Shown: positions 1 to 9,257, counted from the first letter of the stretch. The stretch is 64,000 bases of DNA from Nannocystis pusilla (GCF_020073745.1 NZ_JAIRAU010000057.1:62001-126000), one strand, 5' to 3'. The notes: a model not told the origin generated them from the letters alone. Translations and numbers: made by a program.

Positions 1-3000
1 TGCGCCAGCCGGTCGATGTGCTGCTCGAAGATCGGGCGCAGGTCGTCGAACTGCTGCCACATGTCCTTCGAGACATGCCGGGCGATGCGGATCACCGGGC
101 CGGCGTCGCCGTCGCGCTCGTAGACGACCTTGAGGGTGCGCGTCGAGGCCAGCTCGGTCTCGAGCTCGGGCAGGATGACGATGTCGAACTCGAGGCCCTT
201 CGACTGGTGGACCGTCATGACCTGGACCGCGGAGGCGGCCGGGTCGGCGACGGGGCGGGTCTCGACCATGGCGACGAACTGGTCGCAGCGGAGGGTCCGC
301 CGCTCGTCCCACACCTGGGCCAGCTGGATCAGCTGCATGCAGCGGCGGTACTGCCGCTCGTCGACCTGCGGGGCGATCGCGCGGATCCACTGCTGCAGCG
401 TCGGCGCCAGCCCGTCGCTGGCGATCTGCCGGCGCACCCGCGCGGCCACGCGGCGCTGCAGGTTGCGGTCGTCCTTGTCGAAGCCGACCACCTGTCCCAG
501 AGGACTGGCGAAGACGTTGTAGCCGGCGATCGAGTGGTCGGGGTGGTCGGCGAGGCGCAGCAGGTCGAGGATCGCGTTGACCGCCGGGGCGTCGGTGAGC
601 GGGCCGCCGCCGCGGCCGGTGGCGGGGATCTTCAGGCGGGTCGGCCCGAGCTCGTAGAGCACGCGACCGACGGCGCCGTTGGTCCGCAGGAGCACGCCGA
701 TCGTCTTGCCCGGGTGGCGGTGGTACAGCTCGGCGACCAGCGCGGCGGCCTCTTGCAGGCGCAGCGCCTGCCGCTTGCCCTGGTCCTCGCAGCGACCGAC
801 CGCGCGCAGCTGCACGTAGCCGGGGAGCTTGCGGGTGGTCGTGTGCTGCTCGAACTCGGCGTCCCACCGCCGCGTCGCGTACGGGTAACGCAGCAGCGAC
901 GGGTTGTCCTTGAGGTCGGTGAAGATCTTGTTGACGACCTCGATCACCGCGGGCGACGAGCGGAAGCTGGTCGCCAGGGTCTCCTTGTGCAGCACCTGGC
1001 CACCTGGCCGATGGAGCAGATCGTCGAGGCGCGAGAGGATCTCCGGGCAGGCGTTGCGCCAGCCGTAGATCGACTGCTTGACGTCGCCGACGCAGAAGAA
1101 GCTGCGCTCGTCGGTCGCGTACGACACCGTCTCGTCGACGATCGGCCGCAGCGCGTTCCACTGCTGGATGCTGGTGTCCTGCATCTCGTCGAGGAGGACG
1201 TGGCGCAGGCGGGCGTCGATGCGGAAGCAGATCTCGTCGAGGTGGCCGGACAGGTCGGCCTGGGCCAGCGCGACGGTCAGGTCGGCGAAGGTCAGGACCT
1301 TGTGGTCGCGCTTGACGCGGCGGTAGCAGCTGTCGAACAGCTGCAGCAAGGTGCAGGTGGCCCGCGTCTGCTCGATGACGCGGCGGCGGAACACCCCGCG
1401 CGCGTGGCCGAGGAGCCGGCGATACGCGAACACCGTGGTCGGCGCGATCGGCTTATTGTAGTAGACGAGCTCGTTCTCGGCGACCTTCTTGGCCAGGCCG
1501 GTGGTGAAGAACTCCATCCAGTCGTCGGAGCTGCCGGTCCGGCACTGCTCGGCGCGCTGGCAGTCCTTGGCGTGGGCCTCGATGCCGCGCTTGCCGAGGT
1601 CGGTCGGCACGGCGAACTTGAGCGCCGCGATCGCGTCGTCGAGCTCGGCCTCGCCGAGCACCGGCTCGGGCGCGATGGCCTCCCACGCCGAGGTGTCCTG
1701 GGCCTCGCGGTAGAGGTCGTAGAGCGAGCTGACGGTGTTGTCGATGGTGTCGGTGACCGCCCGCTCCGAGCTGCCCTCGGTGAGCGAGGCGAGCAGCTCG
1801 ATGATCGCCTCGGTGTCGCCCTCCTCGAGCATGAGCCCGATCGCCTCGCGGCGCAGGCGGAACGCCTCGTCCTCGTCGACGATCCGCGCGTCGGTCGGCA
1901 AGCCGAGCTCGAGCGAGAAGCAGCGCACGATCGTGCCGAAGAAGCTGTCGAGCGTGCGGATCTGCAGGCGGTGCAGGTTGTTCGCCAGGCTGGCCAGGAG
2001 GTCGAGCACGCGCGTGCGCGCGAGCTCGCGGTGGAGCCGGTGGCCCAGCTCCTCGCGCTTGGCGGCGTCGTCGGCCGCCTCGGCGAGGGTGCGCAAGATT
2101 CGGTCGCGGATCTCGCCGGCGGCCGCCCGCGTGAAGGTGCTGGCGAGGATCGAGTAGGGGAAGGCGCCCCGGCTCAGGATCTGCAGGTAGCGGTTGGTCA
2201 GCTGGTAGGTCTTGCCGGAGCCCGCCGAGGCGAGGATCCGCATGTGCTGCAGCTGATGCCCGCCCGCGAGCCGCGGGTCCGGCGGCAGGTCGAGCGCGGC
2301 CTCGGCGACCCGCTCGGCCTCGGCGATCACCGCCAAGACGTCCTGCCGCGGGGCGGGCGGGCTGTCCTGGCGGACATGGGCTCTGTCCGCGGGGACAGGA
2401 CGGCCGGCGCGCTCGCGGCGCGGCTCGGGCGCGACGGCCACGAGGCTGTCCGCGAGGACAGGCGGCTCGGGCACCAGGCCGTCGGCGAGGGGCTCGCCGG
2501 CGGCCGGGCCCGGGCTGTCCACAAGGACATGCGGCTCGGGCGGGAGGTCCGACGAAAACACGGGCTCGTCGCCCGGGTCCAGGGCGGGCTCGTCAGCGAG
2601 GAGGCTCCGCGTGTCGGCGAGGGCATGCGGTTCGCGCGTGTCCGTGTCCTCGAGGACATGGTGCTCGTCTGCCCTCGGGGCCGAGCGCCCGACCGGCGTG
2701 TCCTCGAGGACAGGTCGCTCGAACGACGGCGCGTCCGCGGCCGGTGCCCTCGCGTCCGCGGGGACCGGTTGCTCGCGTGTTCGCGCTCCTGGAGGGGCCA
2801 CGGGCGCGCCCGGGAGGATCTGGTGCGACAGCGGTTCTGTGGGGACTGCGCTGGTGTCTGTCGAGACAGGTCGCGACCGCGCCTCCGCGGCTACTTCTCG
2901 CGTGTCCGCGGGTGCAGGTTGCGACCGCGCTTCTGCGGCGACGGGTCGTGTGTCCGCAGGGACAGGTTGCGATCGTGCTTCCGCGGCGACGTCTCGCGTG

Positions 3001-3326
3001 TCCGCGGGGACAGGTTGTGACCGCGCCTCCGCGGGGGCAGGTTGCTCGCCGCGTGCCTTCGCGGGTTCGCCCTTGCGGCCGCGCTTGCGCGGCTCGGGCG
3101 CGGGGGGCTCGGGCGCGGGCGGGGCCGGGCGTGCGGCGGCCTCGGCGCTGCGGGCGAAGGCGCCGGCGACGGCATTAAAAAGGTCGCGGGCGGGGCGGGC
3201 GACCTGGCGGGGGGCAGCGCGGTTGCGTCTGGCCTTGCGGACAGGTGGTGGAGCCCCTGCCTCGGCCTCGGGTTCGCCGAACAGCCACAGCGATCCGGAG
3301 CGCGGCGGCTTCTCGGGGTCGCTCAC
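1..3326 (-). CDS. addA: AddA-like UvrD-family ATP-dependent helicase, 3' end cut by window edge
   Basis: This is the helicase subunit of an AddAB-type double-strand-break end-processing complex. About 1108 codons are visible before the gene runs off the left edge. The SF1 motifs appear in order: Walker A SAGSGKT (Lys372), motif Ia TFTRAAAGEI, motif II DEMQDTS (Asp713), motif III VGDVKQSIYGWR, motif IV TSFRSSP, and motif V TVHQSKGLEFD near residue 1040. The start chosen is the GTG at 3326, which overlaps the addB-like stop (GTGA), so the pair is translationally coupled. The first roughly 350 residues before the Walker A motif are a proline/alanine/glutamate-rich, probably disordered extension, unusual for AddA. 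It is full of TGTCC..GGACA palindromes and a 48-bp tandem repeat. The C-terminal nuclease domain expected of AddA would lie outside the window. Confidence 0.88.
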   Translation of the reverse strand, partial: MSDPEKPPRSGSLWLFGEPEAEAGAPPPVRKARRNRAAPRQVARPARDLFNAVAGAFARSAEAAARPAPPAPEPPAPEPRKRGRKGEPAKARGEQPAPAEARSQPVPADTRDVAAEARSQPVPADTRPVAAEARSQPAPADTREVAAEARSRPVSTDTSAVPTEPLSHQILPGAPVAPPGARTREQPVPADARAPAADAPSFERPVLEDTPVGRSAPRADEHHVLEDTDTREPHALADTRSLLADEPALDPGDEPVFSSDLPPEPHVLVDSPGPAAGEPLADGLVPEPPVLADSLVAVAPEPRRERAGRPVPADRAHVRQDSPPAPRQDVLAVIAEAERVAEAALDLPPDPRLAGGHQLQHMRILASAGSGKTYQLTNRYLQILSRGAFPYSILASTFTRAAAGEIRDRILRTLAEAADDAAKREELGHRLHRELARTRVLDLLASLANNLHRLQIRTLDSFFGTIVRCFSLELGLPTDARIVDEDEAFRLRREAIGLMLEEGDTEAIIELLASLTEGSSERAVTDTIDNTVSSLYDLYREAQDTSAWEAIAPEPVLGEAELDDAIAALKFAVPTDLGKRGIEAHAKDCQRAEQCRTGSSDDWMEFFTTGLAKKVAENELVYYNKPIAPTTVFAYRRLLGHARGVFRRRVIEQTRATCTLLQLFDSCYRRVKRDHKVLTFADLTVALAQADLSGHLDEICFRIDARLRHVLLDEMQDTSIQQWNALRPIVDETVSYATDERSFFCVGDVKQSIYGWRNACPEILSRLDDLLHRPGGQVLHKETLATSFRSSPAVIEVVNKIFTDLKDNPSLLRYPYATRRWDAEFEQHTTTRKLPGYVQLRAVGRCEDQGKRQALRLQEAAALVAELYHRHPGKTIGVLLRTNGAVGRVLYELGPTRLKIPATGRGGGPLTDAPAVNAILDLLRLADHPDHSIAGYNVFASPLGQVVGFDKDDRNLQRRVAARVRRQIASDGLAPTLQQWIRAIAPQVDERQYRRCMQLIQLAQVWDERRTLRCDQFVAMVETRPVADPAASAVQVMTVHQSKGLEFDIVILPELETELASTRTLKVVYERDGDAGPVIRIARHVSKDMWQQFDDLRPIFEQHIDRLA
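2362..2714. repeat. Cluster of TGTCC..GGACA palindromes inside the addA-like gene
   Basis: Six short palindromes lie in the coding sequence. Examples are CTGTCCTGGCGGACATG at 2362, CTGTCCGCGGGGACAG at 2383-2398, CTGTCCGCGAGGACAG at 2446, CTGTCCACAAGGACAT at 2515-2530, and TGTCC-TCGA-GGACA at 2645-2658 and 2699-2712. All have five- or six-base arms around about four bases. They encode part of the disordered N-terminal extension (peptides such as PVLEDT or PVLADS on the minus strand) and keep the reading frame open. Confidence 0.8.
2872..3042. repeat. 48-bp tandem repeat, about 3.5 copies, within the addA-like gene
   Basis: Units run 2872-2919, 2920-2967, 2968-3015 and a partial one 3016-3042. 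Each encodes a 16-residue unit of the form EARSQPVPADTR-x-VAA on the minus strand. Each complete unit contains a copy of the TGTCCGC..GGACA palindrome (one has GGTGCA), so the dispersed palindrome seems to have been amplified in tandem. Unit length is a multiple of three, so copy-number change would keep the frame. Confidence 0.85.
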
Positions 3327-6274
3327 GCCTCGGTCTCCAGGTCGTCGGCGCCGCCGAAGACGCGGGTCTGGCAGATGTTGGCGTAGTCGTCCTGATAGCG
3401 GGCGGCGAAGTCCGCCATCATGTCGAAGCGGCCGGCGCGGACGCTGCGGACGATGTCGCGGGCGGTGCCCACGGCGTCGTCGAGGTCGGCCGGGGTCCAG
3501 CGCGCGACGTGCAGCGCCTCCTGCTCGGGCTTCTTCGGCAGGTTCATGTAGGCCAGCTGGACCGCGCCGGTGTAGCCGTGCTGAGCGGCGAGGTGGTGGT
3601 AGAGCGGCAGCTGCAGGTCGCTCCACTGGCTCGCCGAGCCGCGCGCGGCCCGGTGGGTCTTGTCGGGGCTGTGGCCCGACTCGCTGGTCTTGTAGTCGAT
3701 GATCATCCACGAGCCGTCGCGGACGTTTTGATCGATGCGGTCAATCTTGCCCTTGATCCGCATCGGCGGCTGATCGGGGATCTGCAGATATGTCGCTTCG
3801 GGCAGCTCGAACTCGCAGCGGCGGATCTTCCACCCGTCGGCGCGGCGGCGGGCCTGGTGCGGCGCGAACGCGAGGAGCCGCTGCCGCAGGCGGGAGATCT
3901 GGATCCGGATCGCCGGCAGCGGGCGGGCGCCGTAGGTCGCGCGGGCGCGGTCGTCCAGAACCTCCTCGAGGTAGCGGGCGATCTGCTCGGGGTCGGTGCT
4001 GTCGGCGACGGCCGGGTCCTCGCCGAAGCGCTGCAGGACGTCGTGGGTGAGGTTGCCGAACTGCAGGGCGTCGAGCTCGACGGCGCTGTCGTCGACGAGG
4101 CGCAGGCGGCGGACGTACTTGAGGTAGTAGCGGAACGGGCAGCGCAGGTACCAGCCGAACTCGGTCACGGTCATCGCCGCGGGCTCGACCGGCGGGCCGG
4201 GTTCGGGGATCCGGAAGCCGGAGGTGGCGCCCGAGGGCGGGGCGCCGTACGGCAGGGCCCAGCGGCGCGCGTGGTTCGGATCGCACAGGCGGAGGATCCG
4301 CGACGGCAGCAGCTCGAGGTCGCCGGCGAGCAGCAGGCGCGAGGGCGTGAGCGGCTCGCCGTCGGCGGCCTGACGCCCGGCGATGAAGGTGCACTTGACC
4401 CGGCTGCGGCGGATCGCCTCGATGAGGTAGGCGTCGCGGGCGTAGCGGCGACCGTTGCTGAGCACGCCGAGGTGCTCGCGCAGGCCGTCGGGCAAGAACG
4501 CGTCGGCGGTGACGGCCTGCGGCACGGCGCCGTCGTTGCACCCGGCGAGCACCAGGACCGGCGCGGGGTCGTGGTGCAGCTCGAGCCAGCCGAGCATCTC
4601 GATCTGGCCGGAGCGCGGGTCCTCGGGGACGCGCAGGCCGCCCAGCTGGGCGAGCACGAGGCGCAGCGCGGTCGGACCGTCGACGTCGGGCTGGAGGCCG
4701 GGGGCGGCGCCGGTGAGGCTGCCGAGGTTCTTGGCGATCTCGATGCAGGTGTTGGCGACGCGGGCGTCGCTCAGCGCCTTGGCGTGGACGTCGAGGTGGC
4801 CGTAGGCGTTGCGCAGGACCTCGAGGATCGGCTCGAACCACTGCGTCAGCGGGCGCCGGTCGCCGACCAGCGGCGAGTACAGCTTGGCGACGATGTCGTG
4901 GAGGATCTGCATCCGCCGCGCGGCCTTCTCGTCGCCGAGCCAGGCGCTGCCGAGGTCGTCCTGCAGGTGCTCGGTGTGGTAGCGGTCGAGCACCGTCAGC
5001 CACTCGACGATCGTGTGGTCGTCGGCGGCGACGTCGTCCTTGCTGTCTTTTGGGGCCTGTCCTTCGAGACCTGCATTGAAGGGCACGTCCTCGGGGACAT
5101 GCTCGACGGGCTTGGCCTCGGCCCACTCGGGGGCGGGGCCGGCCGGCGGCTTGGCCTTGCCGAGCAGGCGGCGGACGAAGCCCTCGACGTCGGGGTGGCG
5201 GACGAGGGCGGCGAAGGCGAAGAAGCGGGGGTCGCGGACCCAATCGAGGCCGGCCTGCAGGAGGCGGAACGGGCGGCCGTGGCGGGCGAGCAGGCCGCGA
5301 GGGTCGTGGACGGCGATGTCGGCCCACTGCCCGGCCTGGGTCATGGTGGGGGCGAGCTTCTCGTCGCCGAGGCCGATCGTGACCTCTTCGGGGCGGTAGG
5401 CGCCGCCGAGGTCGGCGAGGCAGCGGATCACGGCCTGGGCCTGGTCGGCGGGGCGGTCGGCGATGATGAGCTGGTCGTCGGGGATCTCGATCGGGCGACC
5501 GGACCAGAAGTTGCGCTCGACGCAGCCGTCGACGTCGAAGCCGGCGGCGAACGACTCGGGGGCGTGGATGAGGGCGGTGGCGCGGTCGCCGTAGGCGCGG
5601 ACGATGGCGCGGTGGACCCGCGCGAGGTCGACGACGCCGACGAGCACGAGCTGGTGGTCGGGGTCGACCGGGGTGGCGCCGTCGACGAGAGCCGCGATGA
5701 CCTCACGCCGGCGCTCGTGCGGACAGACGCGGTCCTCGCGGGCCAGGCGCTCGCGGTAGCGGGCCTCGAGGCGCTCGAGCGCGGCCCAGCGGTCGGCCTC
5801 GCGCTCCATGTTCATGCGCGCGGCGACGCGGGCGACGTCGCGGAGCGACAGCAGCTCGGCCGAGAGCTCGTCGACGACGCCGGCGACGGTGCCCGCGAGC
5901 TCGTGCCAGGCCGGCCAGTCGTAGAAGTCGGGCCGCGTCGGCAGGAGCGGCGCGATGTGCTCGGGCCGAGCCTCACGCAGGACGTGCATCCACGCGAGGG
6001 TGCACTCGAGGGTCGAGGCGGTGCGGGCGTCGCCGGGGACGAGGAGCTCGGCGAGGGCGCCGGGCGTCAGGACCTGCGGCGGGACCAGGCGGAGGCCGCG
6101 CTCGGCGCATTGCCGGAGGAGCAGGTGCAGCAGGACGCGACCCGCGCGGGCCCCGGGCAGCACGCAGCGGACCGCCCGCAGGTCGCAGCGGCGACCTTCG
6201 GCGTGGCGCTCGATGAGCCAGGCGGCGGCCGCCGGGAGCAGCGGCCCTTGCCAGTCCAACCATTGACGCTGCAT
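3323..6274 (-). CDS. addB: AddB-like PD-(D/E)XK nuclease / inactivated helicase subunit
   Basis: This 983-residue protein is the likely partner of the AddA-like helicase encoded immediately downstream. The N-terminus contains the phrase VLPGARAGR typical of AddB/RecB-type proteins. The C-terminal third is a RecB-family PD-(D/E)XK nuclease: an LRCPFRYYLKYV segment, GNLTHDVLQRF, and the catalytic DRIDQ...IIDYKTS motif (Asp860, Lys862). The CxxxxxC iron-sulfur cysteines near the C-terminus of Bacillus AddB are not evident; only isolated cysteines are seen. The start is the ATG at 6274, and the stop overlaps the addA-like GTG by three bases of a GTGA. A TGTCC..GACC palindrome copy lies in frame near 5065-5103. 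The family assignment is firm; the exact subtype (AddB versus another RecB-like exonuclease) is inferred. Confidence 0.8.
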   Translation of the reverse strand: MQRQWLDWQGPLLPAAAAWLIERHAEGRRCDLRAVRCVLPGARAGRVLLHLLLRQCAERGLRLVPPQVLTPGALAELLVPGDARTASTLECTLAWMHVLREARPEHIAPLLPTRPDFYDWPAWHELAGTVAGVVDELSAELLSLRDVARVAARMNMEREADRWAALERLEARYRERLAREDRVCPHERRREVIAALVDGATPVDPDHQLVLVGVVDLARVHRAIVRAYGDRATALIHAPESFAAGFDVDGCVERNFWSGRPIEIPDDQLIIADRPADQAQAVIRCLADLGGAYRPEEVTIGLGDEKLAPTMTQAGQWADIAVHDPRGLLARHGRPFRLLQAGLDWVRDPRFFAFAALVRHPDVEGFVRRLLGKAKPPAGPAPEWAEAKPVEHVPEDVPFNAGLEGQAPKDSKDDVAADDHTIVEWLTVLDRYHTEHLQDDLGSAWLGDEKAARRMQILHDIVAKLYSPLVGDRRPLTQWFEPILEVLRNAYGHLDVHAKALSDARVANTCIEIAKNLGSLTGAAPGLQPDVDGPTALRLVLAQLGGLRVPEDPRSGQIEMLGWLELHHDPAPVLVLAGCNDGAVPQAVTADAFLPDGLREHLGVLSNGRRYARDAYLIEAIRRSRVKCTFIAGRQAADGEPLTPSRLLLAGDLELLPSRILRLCDPNHARRWALPYGAPPSGATSGFRIPEPGPPVEPAAMTVTEFGWYLRCPFRYYLKYVRRLRLVDDSAVELDALQFGNLTHDVLQRFGEDPAVADSTDPEQIARYLEEVLDDRARATYGARPLPAIRIQISRLRQRLLAFAPHQARRRADGWKIRRCEFELPEATYLQIPDQPPMRIKGKIDRIDQNVRDGSWMIIDYKTSESGHSPDKTHRAARGSASQWSDLQLPLYHHLAAQHGYTGAVQLAYMNLPKKPEQEALHVARWTPADLDDAVGTARDIVRSVRAGRFDMMADFAARYQDDYANICQTRVFGGADDLETEA

Positions 6275-6426
6275 GGGCCTCGTGCGGAGACAGGCAACCT
6301 AATAAACGCGAGGGGGGCGTGCAAGGGCCGCGGGACGCCGGAGATCACTCGAGACCGCGGTGGGGGCTGCTGGATCCATCGGCCAGGTGCGGCGGCCCGC
6401 GCGAGGGCCGGAATGGCGGCCGATCG

Positions 6427-6480
6427 CCGGAAATTTCCGGTTTCTCACGGGCCTCCGCCCGATCTGCCGAAAATTTGACA
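6427..6480. promoter_or_regulatory. Palindrome and TTGACA element between divergent addB-like and polysaccharide genes
   Basis: The 278-bp divergent intergenic region contains a perfect 14-bp palindrome, CCGGAAATTTCCGG, at 6427-6440 and a TTGACA hexamer at 6475-6480 facing the polysaccharide operon. The bases 17 nt further on (GTAACC) are a poor -10 match, so promoter status is tentative. The palindrome could be an operator for either gene. Confidence 0.35.
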
Positions 6481-6552
6481 ACCGCCGCGTCGGCGCCGTA
6501 ACCGGCCTCTCACGCCCGCCCGGCGGGGTCGGCGTGGTAGCGTGAGGACCGG

Positions 6553-7692
6553 GTGTTCACGACGGTCTTCGCCGCGGCCGCCATGGTCTTGACCCTGGCC
6601 CTGCCGCCCTTCCCGCAGGGCCTGTCGATCCCGATCACCATGTTCCTGCTGCTGGTGGTGCTGGCGGGCTTCGGCGGGTTCCTGCGCTCGTCCGCGGCCC
6701 GGGCGCAGGTCACCCTGCTGATCCCGTGGGCGCTGGCGTTGGTGGTGGGGCTCGGCGTCGGCACCGTCGGCGGCAACTCGCTCGGGCAGTCGCTGGAGGA
6801 CATCCTCTGTTACCTGCTGTTCGCGCTCGGCCTGTGCGCGGGCCGGGCGGCGAGTCGTCCGAACCTGCTGTTCGCCGCGGCCCTGCTGGTCGCCGTCGCC
6901 GACGGCCTGGCCTCGCTGTGGCTGCTGCCAAGCTGGGACCTGAGCCGTTACCGGTCGGTCTACAACTACTTTAAGATGGCGATCGGGCACCCGCTGGTCG
7001 GGCTGTTCTGCGCCGCGTTCCTGCTGCACTTCGCCCGCAAGCGGTCTCTGCGGCGGATCTGCTCGCTATCGCACGCGCTGCTGGTGGTCGTGGTGATCGC
7101 CACGGTGAGCCGCGGGATGATCCTGGGGATGCTGCTCGGGTGGCTCACGAGCCTGTCGGTGCGGTCCCCGCGGCGCGGCGCCCTGGTGGTCGGGCTCGCG
7201 GTGCTGGCGGTGGTGTTGTTCGCGACCGTGCTGTCGGACTTCGCGGTGACGTACCTGCGGCTCGGGCAGCAGGGCACGGTCGACGCGCGGGTGCGGGAGA
7301 TCGAGGAGTGCCTGCGCATCTTCGCCGACAACCCGATCTTCGGCGCGGGGCTGGGCGCGGAGCTCGAGGTCGACGGCCATCACGCGAGCTACGTGCACAA
7401 CATGGTCGCCTACCACCTGTGGAAGTTCGGCCTGTTCGGCTCGGCGCTGTTCGCCCTGCCGATCTTCGCGCTGACGCGGCAGGCGCTGCGGACCCCGGTC
7501 CACCTGCGCGCGACGATCCTCTCGGGGGCGGTCGCGGTGCTGTTCTACGTGGTCACGGCGGCGTCGTACAAGAGCTACATCCTGGTGCCGATGGTCGGCA
7601 TCGTCGTCGGCGCGGCGCTGCAGGTGTCGCTGCCGCGCCGCCCGGTCGTGCCGTCGCCGGCGGCGCATCAACCTGTCCCGGAGGCCAGCTAG
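6553..7692 (+). CDS. O-antigen ligase/polymerase-like (Wzy/WaaL family) membrane protein
   Basis: This 379-residue polytopic protein is hydrophobic throughout, with roughly ten to twelve membrane segments. It carries a hallmark of the Wzy_C/O-antigen ligase family, the phrase DNPIFGAGLG followed by a periplasmic loop with HASYVHNMVAYHLWKFGLFG (residues near 255-300). Family members polymerise or ligate undecaprenyl-linked glycans at the outer face of the inner membrane. The start is the GTG at 6553, after TAGCGTGAGG. It is the first gene of an operon whose next start, a GTG, overlaps its TAG stop (TAGTG). The ligase versus polymerase role cannot be told from sequence alone. Confidence 0.72.
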   Translation: MFTTVFAAAAMVLTLALPPFPQGLSIPITMFLLLVVLAGFGGFLRSSAARAQVTLLIPWALALVVGLGVGTVGGNSLGQSLEDILCYLLFALGLCAGRAASRPNLLFAAALLVAVADGLASLWLLPSWDLSRYRSVYNYFKMAIGHPLVGLFCAAFLLHFARKRSLRRICSLSHALLVVVVIATVSRGMILGMLLGWLTSLSVRSPRRGALVVGLAVLAVVLFATVLSDFAVTYLRLGQQGTVDARVREIEECLRIFADNPIFGAGLGAELEVDGHHASYVHNMVAYHLWKFGLFGSALFALPIFALTRQALRTPVHLRATILSGAVAVLFYVVTAASYKSYILVPMVGIVVGAALQVSLPRRPVVPSPAAHQPVPEAS

Positions 7693-8561
7693 TGTCACCG
7701 TTCGCCGTCGTCATCCTCACGCGCGACGAGGAGCTCAACCTGCCGAAGGCGCTGGCGTCGATCGCGGGCCGCTGCCCGGTGGTGATCGTCGACTCGAACT
7801 CGGTCGACCGCACCGAGGCGATCGCGCGCGAGTACGGGGCCGAGTTCGTGGTCCACCGGTTCGAGGACTACTCGAAGCAGCGCAACTGGGCGCTCGAGCA
7901 GGTGCAGGAGCGGTTCGAGTGGATCTACTTCCTCGACGCCGACGAGGAGTTCACGCCGGCGCTGTGGGACGAGGTCCAGCGGACGATCCAGCGCGACGAC
8001 ATCGACGGCGCCTACGTGCGCTGGGACGTGCGGATCCTCGGCCGCCGGCTCAAGCACGGCGAGTTCACCCACGCCATGATGCTGCGGCTGATGCGGCCCA
8101 GGGTGGCCCGCTTCACCCGCGGGATCAACGAGCGCGTCGACGACCGCGACCTGCGGATCACCCTGCTCAAGGCGCGCATGATCCACCGCGACGCCAAGCC
8201 GATGTCGGAGCTGTTCCGCAAGCACGTCGGCTACGCCGCGCGCGAGGCCCGGGTCTACGTCGACGGCCTGAGCCAGCAGCAGCGGCTGTCGGAGCTGCAC
8301 GTCCGCACCAAGGCCGGGCGCGTGGCGGTGCTGCGGCGCATCTACAACAAGCTGCCGCTGTTCGTGCGGCCGTTCATCAACTTCTCGCGGGCGATCGGCC
8401 TCGGCGCCTGGCGCGACGGGATCCCCGGCCTGATCCACGCCGGCATGCACGCGCTGTGGTACCCGATGCTCATCGACCTGCTGATCCACGAGGAGCTGCT
8501 GCGCCGCGCCGGCAAGCTCGACGAGGAGTTCGAGCCGCGCTGGGGCGGGGAGGGCGCGTAG
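7692..8561 (+). CDS. Glycosyltransferase family 2 (WaaE/KdtX-like)
   Basis: This 289-residue GT-A glycosyltransferase probably adds a sugar to LPS core or a surface polysaccharide on the cytoplasmic side. The N-terminus VVILTRDEELNLPKAL and the VDSNSVDRT segment bind the nucleotide-sugar, and YFLDADEEF supplies the DxD metal-binding motif (near residues 79-84). The QRNWALEQ and LKHGEFTHAMMLRLMR phrases recall the WaaE/KdtX branch, which transfers glucose to heptose; that specificity is inference. The GTG start overlaps the previous TAG by one base and the next gene overlaps its stop in the same way, so expression is coupled across the operon. Confidence 0.82.
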   Translation: MSPFAVVILTRDEELNLPKALASIAGRCPVVIVDSNSVDRTEAIAREYGAEFVVHRFEDYSKQRNWALEQVQERFEWIYFLDADEEFTPALWDEVQRTIQRDDIDGAYVRWDVRILGRRLKHGEFTHAMMLRLMRPRVARFTRGINERVDDRDLRITLLKARMIHRDAKPMSELFRKHVGYAAREARVYVDGLSQQQRLSELHVRTKAGRVAVLRRIYNKLPLFVRPFINFSRAIGLGAWRDGIPGLIHAGMHALWYPMLIDLLIHEELLRRAGKLDEEFEPRWGGEGA

Positions 8562-9247
8562 TGGGGGCGCCGGCGCGGCTGAAGGAGCTGTTGACGCGGG
8601 TCGGGGCGCACCTGTCCTCGCGGACAGTTCACAACCTCAACGCCGCGCTCAACTACCTCGAGGCCGGGCGGTGGATGGCGACCCGCGGGTTCGACACCTC
8701 GCGCCGCGCGGCCCACCGCTTCGACACCTACGCGGAGATCGCCGCGACGCTCGGCGATGCGCGGGTGCTGTACCTCGAGTTCGGGGTCCACCGCGGCGAG
8801 TCGATCGCGCGCTGGGCCGAGCTGCTCCCGGGGACAGGTTGCCGGTTCGTCGGCTTCGACAGCTTCGAGGGCCTGCCCGAGGACTGGACGGCGATCGACC
8901 GCAAGGGCACGTTCTCGACCGGCGGGGCGGCGCCGGCCGTGCAGGACCCGCGGGTGTCGTTCGTCAAGGGCTGGTTCGACGCGACGCTGCCGGCGTTCGT
9001 GGTCCCGCCGCACGAGCGACTGGTGCTGCACTTCGACGCCGACCTCTACAGCTCGACGCGCACCGCCCTGCTGGCGCTCGAGCAGCACATGTCCGTCGGG
9101 ACATATTTGCTGTTCGACGAGTTCGCCGATCGTAACCACGAGCTGCGCGCCTTCGACGAGTTCTGGGCGGCCCACCCCGAGTGGGGCTTCCGCCTGGCCG
9201 GCTGCGACCGGATCCTCGCGCGGGTCGCGTTCGAGAGGGTCCGGTAG
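8561..9247 (+). CDS. TylF/MycF-type SAM-dependent O-methyltransferase
   Basis: This 228-residue class I methyltransferase resembles the TylF/macrocin O-methyltransferase family. It has a YLEFGVHRGESIARWA SAM-binding loop (near residues 68-83), FVGFDSFEGLPEDW, and a DADLYSSTRTAL segment whose acidic residues bind metal and substrate in this family. In this operon it probably methylates a sugar of the surface glycan. The start is a GTG overlapping the preceding TAG. Two TGTCC..GGACA palindromes are embedded in the coding sequence (8612-8627 encoding LSSRT, and 9089-9104 encoding MSVGT), apparently tolerated at loops. Confidence 0.78.
   Translation: MGAPARLKELLTRVGAHLSSRTVHNLNAALNYLEAGRWMATRGFDTSRRAAHRFDTYAEIAATLGDARVLYLEFGVHRGESIARWAELLPGTGCRFVGFDSFEGLPEDWTAIDRKGTFSTGGAAPAVQDPRVSFVKGWFDATLPAFVVPPHERLVLHFDADLYSSTRTALLALEQHMSVGTYLLFDEFADRNHELRAFDEFWAAHPEWGFRLAGCDRILARVAFERVR
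8612..8627. repeat. Dispersed palindrome CTGTCCTCGCGGACAG inside a methyltransferase gene
   Basis: This copy of the TGTCC..GGACA family has six-base arms and a TCGC loop. It lies in frame in the TylF-like gene, near the protein N-terminus. Confidence 0.8.
9089..9104. repeat. Dispersed palindrome ATGTCCGTCGGGACAT inside a methyltransferase gene
   Basis: This is the second copy of the TGTCC..GGACA family in the same gene, with a GTCG loop. It encodes MSVGT between two predicted strands. Confidence 0.8.
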
Positions 9248-9257
9248 TGGGCGGGCG

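Noticed and set aside
18-3020. A long open frame on the plus strand opposite the addA-like gene (1000 codons)
   Set aside because: It is antisense to a gene with all SF1 helicase motifs; at this GC content the antisense frame stays open by chance and its protein is low-complexity.
3245-6478. A 1077-codon plus-strand frame opposite the addB-like gene
   Set aside because: Antisense shadow; the minus strand encodes clear nuclease motifs and the plus frame shows none.
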